This document shows, one piece after another, positions 53,245 to 61,649 of a stretch of 64,000 nucleotides of DNA (position 1 is the first letter of the stretch; each line of letters begins with the position of its first letter). Made by a program: the position numbers and the translations under genes. Source of the stretch: CAWIHK01 sp963835935 (lineage in GTDB: Bacteria; Bacteroidota; Ignavibacteria; UBA10030; CAVZMI01); contig CAWIHK010000001.1 in assembly GCA_963835935.1 (NCBI GenBank), positions 434,001-498,000 of the forward strand. Reading direction: 5' to 3'. The notes under the pieces were generated by a model, which did no database searches, was not told the DNA's origin, and worked only from the letters and a program-made list of their open reading frames with translations.

Positions 53245-55785
53245 ATGACTAAATCTCGATTCTCGTGGTTGCGTTCACCGCGTGTGCGTCGCAACTACTT
53301 CATCGCTCTGATGCTTCTCTTCGGTACTCTGTATGTCTGGAATCCAAGTTTCGGACAGGTTCATCAACAGACCGGAGAAGTTGTTTCTTCAGAACAACAT
53401 TTTGTTCCGTTTTCACTTTTTTCAGATCCTAATTTCAATCCAATGGAACGAGCAAGCTTAATTACAGTTTTTTGCATTGCAATAGCTGGTCTCTTGTATG
53501 CGGGTTTACTCGTGAAACAGGTATTGAGCGCCGATAAAGGAACTGCGAAAATGCAGGAAATTGCCGGAGCAGTCCGTGAGGGTGCGAATGCTTATCTTGG
53601 CGCACAATTCCGAAAAATCGGACCGCTGATGGCAATTCTTACCGTACTTCTATTTTTAACGTACACAGGAACACTGGATGCGTTTCGCTGGGGACGCGCG
53701 ATTGCGTTTTTGTTCGGTGCAACATTCAGTTGGACAGTCGGATACGTTGGGATGCGGCTCGCCACAAACGGTAATCTTCGTGTTGCTGCCGCTGCAACTC
53801 GCAGTTATGGAGAAGCAATGCAATTAGGTTATCGCACTGGTACGATTACCGGTATGTTAACCGATGGCCTCGGGCTTCTCGGTGGGACAATCATATTTTT
53901 AATTTTCGGAGCCACGGCCTATGAAGCTCTTCTCGGGTTCGGATTTGGCGGCACTCTGCTCGCATTGTTCATGCGCGTTGGCGGCGGAATTTACACAAAA
54001 GCAGCCGACGTCGGTGCAGACCTCGTCGGTAAAATTGAAAAAGATATTCCAGAAGACGATCCGCGCAATGCAGCCACGATAGCCGATAACGTCGGTGATA
54101 ATGTAGGTGATTGTGCCGGTATGGCAGCCGATATTTTCGAAAGCTATGAAGTTACAATTGTCGCGGCCATGATTCTCGGTATGGCAACCTTCGGTCACAA
54201 AGGAGTGATTTTCCCCTTACTCGTTCGTGGTGTCGGTGTACTGGGTTCAATTATCAGTACCTATACAGTACGTGCCGGAGCGGAAGATACATCCGATACT
54301 GCATTAAAAAGTGTCCACCGTGGATTCTGGATCGGTTCCGTTATCAGCGTCATCGGTTTCTTCGCTCTCGGATTCGCATACTTGCGATTTGACGATCTTT
54401 ATCTTGCCGTCAACCAGATGGCGAAAGCAGGTTTCCCGGGCGGCGATCCAACGATGCTTCCATGGTTTGCCAATTTTGGAATTCCGGGTCTTGATTTGCG
54501 TCCGGCTCTTACATGCCTCATTGGAGTTTTTCTCGCTGTAGCGTTAAATAAAGTAACATCATACTACACACATACAAGCCATGCACCGGTGAAAAGTCTG
54601 GCAAAAGCTTGCACAACCGGCCATGCAACCAACATCATTCAGGGATTTGCAGTTGGTTACGAAAGCACTGTCGCAGCAATCGTAGTTATTGCTGTTGCAA
54701 TTTTACTTTCTGTTCTCTGTTATGCCGGCACACCGCCATTGTTCATAGCATACGGCGTAGCAATGACCGGTATCGGAATGTTGACACTCACCGGCAACAC
54801 AATTTCGATGGACGTGTTCGGACCTGTGGCCGACAACGCGAACGGTATTGGTGAGATGGGTTACGATAGGGAGGAAATGGAAAGAACGCAGCCAGGCAGT
54901 TACAAACGTGCACGTCAGATTCTTGCCGATCTTGACGCAGTTGGAAACACAACAAAAGCCGAGACAAAAGGTATCGCAATAGGTTCAGCAGTCATCGCTG
55001 CCGTTTCGTTATTTGCGAGTTTCATTGCTGTGATTGCAGTTGGCAGTGAAGAAAAAATTAACCTGATGTCGGTAGAACAATACGTGATTGAAGCAGGCAA
55101 AATGACGGTTGCCAACCCGATGGTGTTCATCGGATTCCTTATCGGTGGTGCGGTTCCATTTCTGTTCTCGAGTATGTTAATTCGTGCGGTCGGACGTGCT
55201 GCGGCCGGAATTGTTAATGAATGCCGTATTCAATTCCACGATGCAGAAATCTGGGCCGGCAGAAAGAAACCGAATTACGGACGTGTCGTCGACATCTGCA
55301 CACGAACCGCTCAGAAAGAACTCATCGGACCGGGCTTGCTTGCGATCTTGACCCCGATCATGATTGGCTTCCTGCTTGGACCGTACGCACTTGGTGGATT
55401 CTTAGCTGGAATGATTTTGGTTGGTCAATTGCTCGCGGTGTTTATGGCAAATGCCGGCGGTGCATGGGATAATGCTAAAAAGATGATCGAAGATGGCATA
55501 TATGGCGGTAAAGGTTCTGAAGCTCACAAAGCATCAGTAACAGGCGATACTGTCGGCGATCCATTGAAGGATACAGCCGGCCCGGCAATCAATCCTCTTA
55601 TTAAGGTTATGAATATGGTAAGCTTGCTGGCGCTTGGGTTGGTGCTGAATTATAACATAATCAATCCACGCAACAACGGTATTGCGATAGGCCTTGTGGT
55701 TGCACTAGTATGTGCAGCGACGATTGCATGGGCTATTTATCAAAGCAAGCGTGAATCGGAAGATATGACTGAAACAAAAGTGTAA
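53245..55785 (+). CDS. hppA: Membrane-bound proton-pumping pyrophosphatase
   Basis: 846 aa, about 16 membrane helices. It hydrolyses pyrophosphate and pumps H+ (some relatives pump Na+). Motifs: DVGADLVGKIEKDIPEDDPRN, ADNVGDNVGDCAGMAADIFESY, GMLTLTGNTISMDVFGPVADNANGI and TGDTVGDPLKDTAGPAINPLIK. The GNTTKAETKG segment has Lys where K+-dependent enzymes have Ala, so it belongs to the K+-independent type. The protein has an extra N-terminal stretch of about 60 residues with one hydrophobic helix (residues 15-35) before the usual start. A terminator follows directly. Confidence 0.96.
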   Translation: MTKSRFSWLRSPRVRRNYFIALMLLFGTLYVWNPSFGQVHQQTGEVVSSEQHFVPFSLFSDPNFNPMERASLITVFCIAIAGLLYAGLLVKQVLSADKGTAKMQEIAGAVREGANAYLGAQFRKIGPLMAILTVLLFLTYTGTLDAFRWGRAIAFLFGATFSWTVGYVGMRLATNGNLRVAAAATRSYGEAMQLGYRTGTITGMLTDGLGLLGGTIIFLIFGATAYEALLGFGFGGTLLALFMRVGGGIYTKAADVGADLVGKIEKDIPEDDPRNAATIADNVGDNVGDCAGMAADIFESYEVTIVAAMILGMATFGHKGVIFPLLVRGVGVLGSIISTYTVRAGAEDTSDTALKSVHRGFWIGSVISVIGFFALGFAYLRFDDLYLAVNQMAKAGFPGGDPTMLPWFANFGIPGLDLRPALTCLIGVFLAVALNKVTSYYTHTSHAPVKSLAKACTTGHATNIIQGFAVGYESTVAAIVVIAVAILLSVLCYAGTPPLFIAYGVAMTGIGMLTLTGNTISMDVFGPVADNANGIGEMGYDREEMERTQPGSYKRARQILADLDAVGNTTKAETKGIAIGSAVIAAVSLFASFIAVIAVGSEEKINLMSVEQYVIEAGKMTVANPMVFIGFLIGGAVPFLFSSMLIRAVGRAAAGIVNECRIQFHDAEIWAGRKKPNYGRVVDICTRTAQKELIGPGLLAILTPIMIGFLLGPYALGGFLAGMILVGQLLAVFMANAGGAWDNAKKMIEDGIYGGKGSEAHKASVTGDTVGDPLKDTAGPAINPLIKVMNMVSLLALGLVLNYNIINPRNNGIAIGLVVALVCAATIAWAIYQSKRESEDMTETKV

Positions 55786-55800
55786 AATAAAATCTGATAT

Positions 55801-55843
55801 AAAAAAAAGCCGCGGTAGCTGAATAGTTGCTGTGGCTTTTTTT
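55801..55843 (+). terminator. Terminator after hppA
   Basis: AAAAAAGCC...GGCTTTTTTT stem; the stem is preceded by A-run and followed by T-run, so it can work on both strands. The sequence from the hppA stop codon to here is repeated after the HEPN gene at 56787-56844. The rest of the gap up to 56098 is AT-rich with no gene. Confidence 0.85.
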
Positions 55844-56097
55844 CTTTTTCAACTATATTTGTATTTCTTGAAGTTCCTGCCAAAGAAAGCAAGATCAAAT
55901 CGAAATAAAAGAATAAAGAGAGAAAATCAGGATTGTAAGATATATTATTCATTCCGTGAATTGAAGAGAGAAAAAAGATAATCTTGATTTTTCTTTGTGC
56001 TAGAAGCTGCTCAGTATGAATTTTAAAAAGTCGAATAATTCATTATATTGCAAATGTAAATGATATTGAATCGAAAGATATTATAGAGAGTCTGTTC

Positions 56098-56427
56098 ATG
56101 AAGACAACCAAGAAAACGAACGGCAAAGGTAACAGGATTGATTATAAACAATTGGCTCGAATTCTGAAAACTCAAAAACAGAACTTGAAAGAGAGATACA
56201 AAATTAGCGAAATAGGGATATTCGGTTCTTATGTGCGTGGAGAACACAAACGGGGTAGCGATCTTGATATATTGGTGGAGTATGAGCAAATGCCCGATCT
56301 TCTAGAGTTTATCAACCTAGAGCGTTATTTAGAAAAGATATTGAAAAGAAAAGTTGACCTTGTTCAGAAATGTGCAGTGCGGCGCGAACTGCAAAACAAT
56401 ATTTTCACTGAAGTTATTTATCTATGA
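56098..56427 (+). CDS. MNT-type nucleotidyltransferase antitoxin, second pair
   Basis: 109 aa with IGIFGSYVRGEHKRGSDLDILVEYE: GSxxRG...SDLDIL, the minimal nucleotidyltransferase signature. The N-terminal 25 residues are basic. It comes before a HEPN gene with a four-base overlap (ATGA), the standard antitoxin-toxin layout. It is only distantly similar to the antitoxin at 51339. Confidence 0.88.
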   Translation: MKTTKKTNGKGNRIDYKQLARILKTQKQNLKERYKISEIGIFGSYVRGEHKRGSDLDILVEYEQMPDLLEFINLERYLEKILKRKVDLVQKCAVRRELQNNIFTEVIYL

Positions 56428-56789
56428 CTGCGAAAAGAAACTACCTGCTTCATATATTAGATATCCTTGATGCGATCAGAAGTATTGAAGAATTTACATC
56501 AGGAATTGAATTTGAAGTTTTCCTCCGTGATGAAAAATCAAAAGCTGCAGTTGTTTGGAAGCTAACTATTATAGGAGAAGCAGCCAAGCGCTTGCCTCGT
56601 GAATTACGACAGAAATACAAAGGGATTCCATGGTCTGACATGGCAAGAATGCGAGATAAAATTAGTCATGATTACTTTGGTATTCGTTATGAAATTGTCT
56701 GGAATGTGATAAAAACTAGATTGCCGGAAATCAGAAATATACTCCAGAAAATGCTTGATGATTTGAAGGATATATCTTTGTTTGAGTAA
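56424..56789 (+). CDS. HEPN toxin (HepT/DUF86), second pair
   Basis: 121 aa. DUF86 signatures: AVVWKLTIIGEAAKRLP, IPWSDMARMRDKISHDYFGI with the RX4H motif (R-DKIS-H) followed by DYFGI, and a VWNVIKTRLPEIR end. It matches the classical HepT form well. The pair sits between two near-identical stop-plus-terminator sequences, which suggests it was inserted as a unit. Confidence 0.88.
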   Translation: MTAKRNYLLHILDILDAIRSIEEFTSGIEFEVFLRDEKSKAAVVWKLTIIGEAAKRLPRELRQKYKGIPWSDMARMRDKISHDYFGIRYEIVWNVIKTRLPEIRNILQKMLDDLKDISLFE

Positions 56790-56802
56790 AACAAAATCAG
56801 AT

Positions 56803-56844
56803 AAAAAAAAGCCGCATTAACTGAAGAGTTGCTGCGGCTTTTTT
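56803..56844. terminator. Bidirectional terminator after the HEPN gene
   Basis: AAAAAAAAGCCGC...GCGGCTTTTTT stem with A- and T-runs on both sides. It serves the HEPN gene on the plus strand and the five-gene minus-strand operon that ends at 56868. Confidence 0.85.
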
Positions 56845-56867
56845 ATTATTCCGTTATGGTTAAGATT

Positions 56868-57269
56868 TTATTTTTTCTCATGGATCGGCTGCCAGAGATA
56901 CGAATCATCTTTCATCGACGTTAGTATCCATGTTGCACCGTTGACAATATTTATTAGAATAACATTGCGTACCACTGTCGTCGATGTGAAGATGCGATAC
57001 TGATCATCTCCCTTTTTTTCGTTCATAAAATCCGGGTAATCGAGCCGGGGAATCTTGTCCCAAAAATATTCATCATTATTCCCCTTCGTGAGAAGAAATG
57101 TCTCGCCGGTACGCCTATCCAATTTAATTGTTATCCGTGCTGTAATGCTCGATTGAACGATCTCATATCGATCATCCGATTTTTGGAGATCCGATCCATT
57201 CTGTGCATTGACAGAAGAGAATGCGATAAAAAATAGAAATATTCCAAATTGTCTCATAACAATATCCAT
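56868..57269 (-). CDS. Small exported protein with two internal repeats
   Basis: 133 aa with a signal peptide (1-22, VNAQ). Two copies of an approximately 40-residue unit follow: RYEIVQSSITARITIKLDRRTG...FLLTKGNNDEYFWDKI and QYRIFTSTTVVRNVILINIVNG...WILTSMKDDSYLWQPI. Each reads as three beta strands ending in an aromatic motif. I do not recognise a function. It begins 10 bases after the aldo/keto reductase and ends the operon. Confidence 0.72.
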   Translation of the reverse strand: MDIVMRQFGIFLFFIAFSSVNAQNGSDLQKSDDRYEIVQSSITARITIKLDRRTGETFLLTKGNNDEYFWDKIPRLDYPDFMNEKKGDDQYRIFTSTTVVRNVILINIVNGATWILTSMKDDSYLWQPIHEKK

Positions 57270-57279
57270 TCAAACAAAA

Positions 57280-58515
57280 TCAGGCATACAGAGTTTTTAT
57301 TTCATCAATGCGCCGAGAAATATTTACATCACGCGAACACCGTGCTGTACATGTTGTGCATGATTTGCAAGCGCTCAATGAACGATCTTTTTGAATTGAA
57401 TCCAATGTATATCGTGCCTGATGGAAATTTCCGTAAGATGCCATGTACATGTGCGCGCGAAGTATATTCGGCACGTCGGCATTTCGGGGACATGTCGACA
57501 CACACTTTTTGCATTGGGTGCAGACAGAATTCATTCCCAATATTACATTCCGATCTTCCAAAAATTTCTTTTCGTTTGCTGTGTATTGAAGATCTTTCGC
57601 AACTGGGAAATCCTCGTCAAGCTGTGTGAATGCAGTATATCCCGGCACTGCACATGCTATGAAGTCGTGCCGAAGCACCCATTTTAACAATGCCGAATTC
57701 AGAATTTCTCCTTCATAATAGCTCTGCAATCCTTTCGAATTTCCTTCCTTATACCATGGTTGCTGACATTGTGTTTTCATGGCGATGAGGCCGATTCCTT
57801 TTGCCGCTGCTCTCTTCAATGTTGCGAGATATTCACTGTTATTGGAAAGCGAATAATTGAACGTTGTCAGTATAACATCGTACGCATCGATTTCAATTGC
57901 GCTATTGATTACTTCGTTCATATTCATGTGCGTCGTGAATCCAATAAACCGTGCCTTCTTTTTCAACTTAATTTCTCTTAAGGTATCGATTACGGCTTCA
58001 TTCTTCAGCCACTGGAGATCGGAGACGTTGTGAGAATATAAGATATCCACAGAATCCATCTTGAGACGTTCAAGACTCTCGTCGATTGTTTTGAGATAAT
58101 AGCTCTTGGTATCTGAAGACGGCTGGTTGCGTTGAAATTCAGGAAGAAATATTTTTGTCGCGATTATAACGTTCTCGCGTACATTTAATTGGTTAATTAC
58201 CTTTCCGACCATTTCTTCGTTTCGCCCGCCTTGATAAACAGCAGCCGTATCAAAATGCCTCACGCCGATTTCGTACGCACGCCGGACTAACGCCGGGTTA
58301 TCGGCATTCATAACACCCATGCCGACAATCGGAATTTTTATTCCGGTTCTTCCGAGCACTCGTTCTATAATCGGTTTAGATTGATTCGCGGTTGTATCTT
58401 TTTTCTCATCAGCCGCTATAGCCTTCCGCCCGATTCCTAAAAATCCGGCTGTCGCGGCAAGAGTCGTGGTTGCGATGAATGTTCTACGGTTTGTCATGAT
58501 GCCTTTTTCACCCAT
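57280..58515 (-). CDS. Tat-exported aldo/keto reductase with Fe-S tail
   Basis: 411 aa. A twin-arginine signal is at about residues 8-35 (TNRRTFIATTTLAATAGF). The aldo/keto reductase barrel (about 45-310) includes GRTGIKIPIVGMGVMNAD, HFDTAAVYQGGRNEEMVG and a Lys/His pair (IATKIFL, DILYSHNV). The C-terminal 80 residues have CTQCKKCVSTCP and CKSCTTCTARC, which would hold one or two 4Fe-4S clusters. Such fused forms are known in anaerobes and FCB bacteria; the electron donor and substrate are unknown. Tat export implies that cofactors are inserted before transport. It is nine bases after the DUF6599 gene. Confidence 0.9.
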   Translation of the reverse strand: MGEKGIMTNRRTFIATTTLAATAGFLGIGRKAIAADEKKDTTANQSKPIIERVLGRTGIKIPIVGMGVMNADNPALVRRAYEIGVRHFDTAAVYQGGRNEEMVGKVINQLNVRENVIIATKIFLPEFQRNQPSSDTKSYYLKTIDESLERLKMDSVDILYSHNVSDLQWLKNEAVIDTLREIKLKKKARFIGFTTHMNMNEVINSAIEIDAYDVILTTFNYSLSNNSEYLATLKRAAAKGIGLIAMKTQCQQPWYKEGNSKGLQSYYEGEILNSALLKWVLRHDFIACAVPGYTAFTQLDEDFPVAKDLQYTANEKKFLEDRNVILGMNSVCTQCKKCVSTCPRNADVPNILRAHMYMASYGNFHQARYTLDSIQKDRSLSACKSCTTCTARCSRDVNISRRIDEIKTLYA

Positions 58516-58524
58516 ATATTTCCC

Positions 58525-59388
58525 TCATTTATTCTTATGGAATTCATCAAACACCGATGATAATATTTTTTGTGGAATATCTCCGACAATGCCAATGATT
58601 GTATTTTGTGTAACCTGCAGTGATATTTTTCCTTGATATGGATCGGTGAAAGTTATGATTCCCGTTTCTGAAGAATCGAATAATCGTTTGTTGAAATCTA
58701 AATATTGCAGCCACATGTTTCGGCAATCATCATGGTTGTCGGCTTCGATGATAAATACCTGGAATTGTGCCGAATCAACTTTGTAATCTGCAAGAAATGC
58801 GGAATGCAGGAATGTGTAGCCTAAAAAGTTTTTTCCGATGAATCTCTCCGAATTTTGTTGTAATCCTGCAGACGGAAATCGGTCGAGCATCCGTGGTCTT
58901 GTAGTCGAACCGCCTAAATGTTTTGCGATCTTATTCGCAATCATGTTTAAAAATTCTTTATCTCGTTTCCCGAGTTTGTAACTCGTCAATTTTATGTAAG
59001 TTTGTCCGATCACAAAATTCAATACATTTTCGGCGTAGTAACCTTGAACACCAATCGGCAGATATTCGACTGAGGATGATCGTTCCTGACTATAGATTCC
59101 GTAAGCGTCGCGTTCAGTTTTGTGTTTGTAAATTTCAACCGTAATCGACGTATCTCCTTTGTTGTAGTATGCTACAGTCAGCCGTTCAAAATCGAGCGCA
59201 AGATATCCATCGGCAGCGCCGTCGATAAAGTTGTAGAGGTTAGCAGGAGAAAAAACCTTAACCGTATCCGATCGTTTCCATGTGCCGATTGTAGGATAGA
59301 GTTGATCGAATGTCTGAGAAAATAGATTCCGATTAAGTGTGATGACAGAACAAAGTATTAGGAAAAGAATGTATTTATTTTGCCGCAT
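58525..59388 (-). CDS. DUF6599-family exported protein
   Basis: 287 aa with a signal peptide (1-24, LFSQ). The pattern GTWKRSDTVKVFSPANLYNFIDGAADGYL, ERLTVAYYNKGDTSITVEIYKH and DAYGIYSQERSS fits DUF6599 proteins, whose function is not known. It precedes the Fe-S aldo/keto reductase in the operon, so it may act in the same periplasmic redox process. Confidence 0.8.
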   Translation of the reverse strand: MRQNKYILFLILCSVITLNRNLFSQTFDQLYPTIGTWKRSDTVKVFSPANLYNFIDGAADGYLALDFERLTVAYYNKGDTSITVEIYKHKTERDAYGIYSQERSSSVEYLPIGVQGYYAENVLNFVIGQTYIKLTSYKLGKRDKEFLNMIANKIAKHLGGSTTRPRMLDRFPSAGLQQNSERFIGKNFLGYTFLHSAFLADYKVDSAQFQVFIIEADNHDDCRNMWLQYLDFNKRLFDSSETGIITFTDPYQGKISLQVTQNTIIGIVGDIPQKILSSVFDEFHKNK

Positions 59389-59425
59389 AATCGAATCTAT
59401 TTTTTGAAAACATCATAATTTAAGA

Positions 59426-60628
59426 TCAAACAAAAGCAGTCGGATTAAACTGGTCGATTTCAAAAAGATCTCGTGTTGCAACCATCGCAACACCGAGTGC
59501 TCCTGCATTCGGTCCCAACTGCGTAGCTGTGATGGAAACATCTTTACTCAGATCAAACATAGAATGCTCACTCACTGCTAAGCGAACTGGATTGAGTATC
59601 AATTCGCCGGCTCCAGCAACTCTCCCTCCGAGTATGACTATTTCAGGATTAAAAATGTTAATGAGTTTTGCAATTCCTTCGCCTAGATAATGTCCTGCTT
59701 CAGTAAGAATATCGATCGCAAATTGATCGCCGGAGATAGCGGCCTGCACGACGTCGGCAGCGTTGATTGATGATGAATTCTTCAGCATGGATATTGGCTG
59801 TTGCGACAAACGATCCTCTGCTATTCGTGCGATGGCCCTGCCGGAAACCGCTGTTTCAAGGCATCCTCGCTTTCCACACCAGCAGAGAGTTCCATTTTTC
59901 ACGGCCTCTATATGTCCGAATTCTCCGGAATATCCATCACGGCCATAAAAAACTTTTTTATCTATTATAATACCAAGTCCCAATCCCCAACCAATATTAA
60001 TACACAAAGCCATTTTCTTGTCCCGAGCAGAGCCAAACCAGCGTTCGCCAAGCGCCATTGCTTTTGCATCATTTTCGATATGAACCGGCAATCGCCATCG
60101 TTCGTGAAGAATTTCGCCGAATGATTTCTTTCCAAAATCAAAAAACGATTTACCTCGTTTCTTTATTACGTTAACAAAACCCGGCATTGCAATTCCGACA
60201 CTCATCAAGAGATTTCGTTTTACCTGGGCGTTTTTTAAAATCAAGTGCATCTGTTCATTCAACATCTCCAGATGTGCAGTAGGATTTTGGAATGGCGGAT
60301 TTTGGTAATGCAGTTCTGCCACGGTTTCCTGTTGCAGATTCTGGAGCACCATGTCGGTATTAACCCGGCCGATGTCGATTCCTAGGATATAACCGGAAGT
60401 ACCATTGAGTCGAGCAATGTAAGGCGGGCGCCCGACTTTTTCGGATTCACGACGGCGTTTCGTGACGACGAGGTGTTCGTGTCTGAGATGGTGGATCAAT
60501 TTTGTCACCATAGGCAGACTTAATCGTGTGGTTCGTGCTAATTCTGCCAAAGAGATCTCGCCTTGCTCAAGGAGAGTTCGCAAGATGCGATTTCTGCGTA
60601 TGCGATTTTTAGTTCTGACTTTATGCAT
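59426..60628 (-). CDS. ROK-family transcriptional repressor (NagC/XylR type)
   Basis: 400 aa. The winged helix-turn-helix (about 10-65, ILRTLLEQGEISLAELARTTRLSLPMVTKLIHHL) precedes a ROK sugar-kinase-like domain: ILGIDIGRVNTDMVLQN, VHIENDAKAMALGERWFG, and the zinc motif GTLCWCGKRGCLE. It probably binds a sugar or sugar phosphate and controls carbohydrate genes. Its ATG directly follows the stop of the membrane protein gene (TAGATG), so both are read from one mRNA. Confidence 0.92.
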   Translation of the reverse strand: MHKVRTKNRIRRNRILRTLLEQGEISLAELARTTRLSLPMVTKLIHHLRHEHLVVTKRRRESEKVGRPPYIARLNGTSGYILGIDIGRVNTDMVLQNLQQETVAELHYQNPPFQNPTAHLEMLNEQMHLILKNAQVKRNLLMSVGIAMPGFVNVIKKRGKSFFDFGKKSFGEILHERWRLPVHIENDAKAMALGERWFGSARDKKMALCINIGWGLGLGIIIDKKVFYGRDGYSGEFGHIEAVKNGTLCWCGKRGCLETAVSGRAIARIAEDRLSQQPISMLKNSSSINAADVVQAAISGDQFAIDILTEAGHYLGEGIAKLINIFNPEIVILGGRVAGAGELILNPVRLAVSEHSMFDLSKDVSITATQLGPNAGALGVAMVATRDLFEIDQFNPTAFV

Positions 60629-61489
60629 CTAATCAGCTTTCAATCTTTGAGATATATCTTTGAGTGACGTCCAACTCTCCATCAGCTCCGGCAAATATTC
60701 GGACGAGGTTACGAATGTCCAGATATAAGCAACGATGGAATAAATATTACCGGTTGTGAAGTTATCAATGTCGATTGATATATACAAAACCACAATGAAA
60801 ATTCCCAGCAAGAAAATTCGCATGATTCCAAATGTAAAAGCACCCCAATTGGCAATCCTTCGTTGCGGCCGGACAAGGCCGGCGAAATAATTTCGGACTT
60901 TTTCAGGATCTCGGGTTGAAAATATTTCATACATATCCTCATAGCTGTCATGGACGTCGGTTTGGAGAACGACAACTTTTTTATTATACAGATGATTAAT
61001 AAAAATTAACGGTGGAACAATGAAAAAGCAAGAGAGGGCGATGCGATAATCATAAAAAGAAAGTCCGATGAGAGCGCCGCCAATGGCGATTATTTGTTCT
61101 ACTATTTCTGGAATGCGATATTGGAAAAAAGTAATGAATTCTTTCGATAATTGTGCTCTTCCGGCTGTCTGTGAGACCGAGAGATTTTGTCCCGAAGACG
61201 AACGGGACACCTCAGTAGCGACATAGACAAAAATCCCAAGGTAAATTCGAGGATCGAATGACCGCCGGAGTGAACCCACGCCTGAATTGAGCGAAAAGAC
61301 ACTAATCCATAGAATTAGCGGACCAAGGAGGAGGTTCTTTGACCCTTCTGAAGCGGTATCAATCATTGCATCGATCACTTTTCCGAATACACTGGGCTCA
61401 ACAATCCAAGCGATGTTCTCTATAAGAACCAGTATTATTGCCAGAATTATCCCACGTTTATATCGCTTGATGATATCGATAAGATGCAT
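60629..61489 (-). CDS. ABC-type six-helix membrane protein without ATPase domain
   Basis: 286 aa with about six membrane helices. The pattern matches the transmembrane half of type I ABC exporters (VLIENIAWIVEPSVFGKVIDAMID start, SYEDMYEIFSTRDPEKVRNYF in the coupling region), specifically the stand-alone ABC_membrane_3 type that lacks a nucleotide-binding domain. No ATPase gene is adjacent, so it needs one encoded elsewhere or has another role. It is the first gene of the minus-strand operon. Confidence 0.75.
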   Translation of the reverse strand: MHLIDIIKRYKRGIILAIILVLIENIAWIVEPSVFGKVIDAMIDTASEGSKNLLLGPLILWISVFSLNSGVGSLRRSFDPRIYLGIFVYVATEVSRSSSGQNLSVSQTAGRAQLSKEFITFFQYRIPEIVEQIIAIGGALIGLSFYDYRIALSCFFIVPPLIFINHLYNKKVVVLQTDVHDSYEDMYEIFSTRDPEKVRNYFAGLVRPQRRIANWGAFTFGIMRIFLLGIFIVVLYISIDIDNFTTGNIYSIVAYIWTFVTSSEYLPELMESWTSLKDISQRLKAD

Positions 61490-61649
61490 ATTGTAATTCC
61501 GTTCTAGGGATAATTACTCTAAGATGAAGCTATTATTCGCGTACAATAAATATTGATTTTTCTTCAGAAGCAATTCCATTGATTACATCATCTCTGTTTG
61601 CTACATTATACGAAGCATTTTAATTAATCATAAACGAATCGATACAAGT

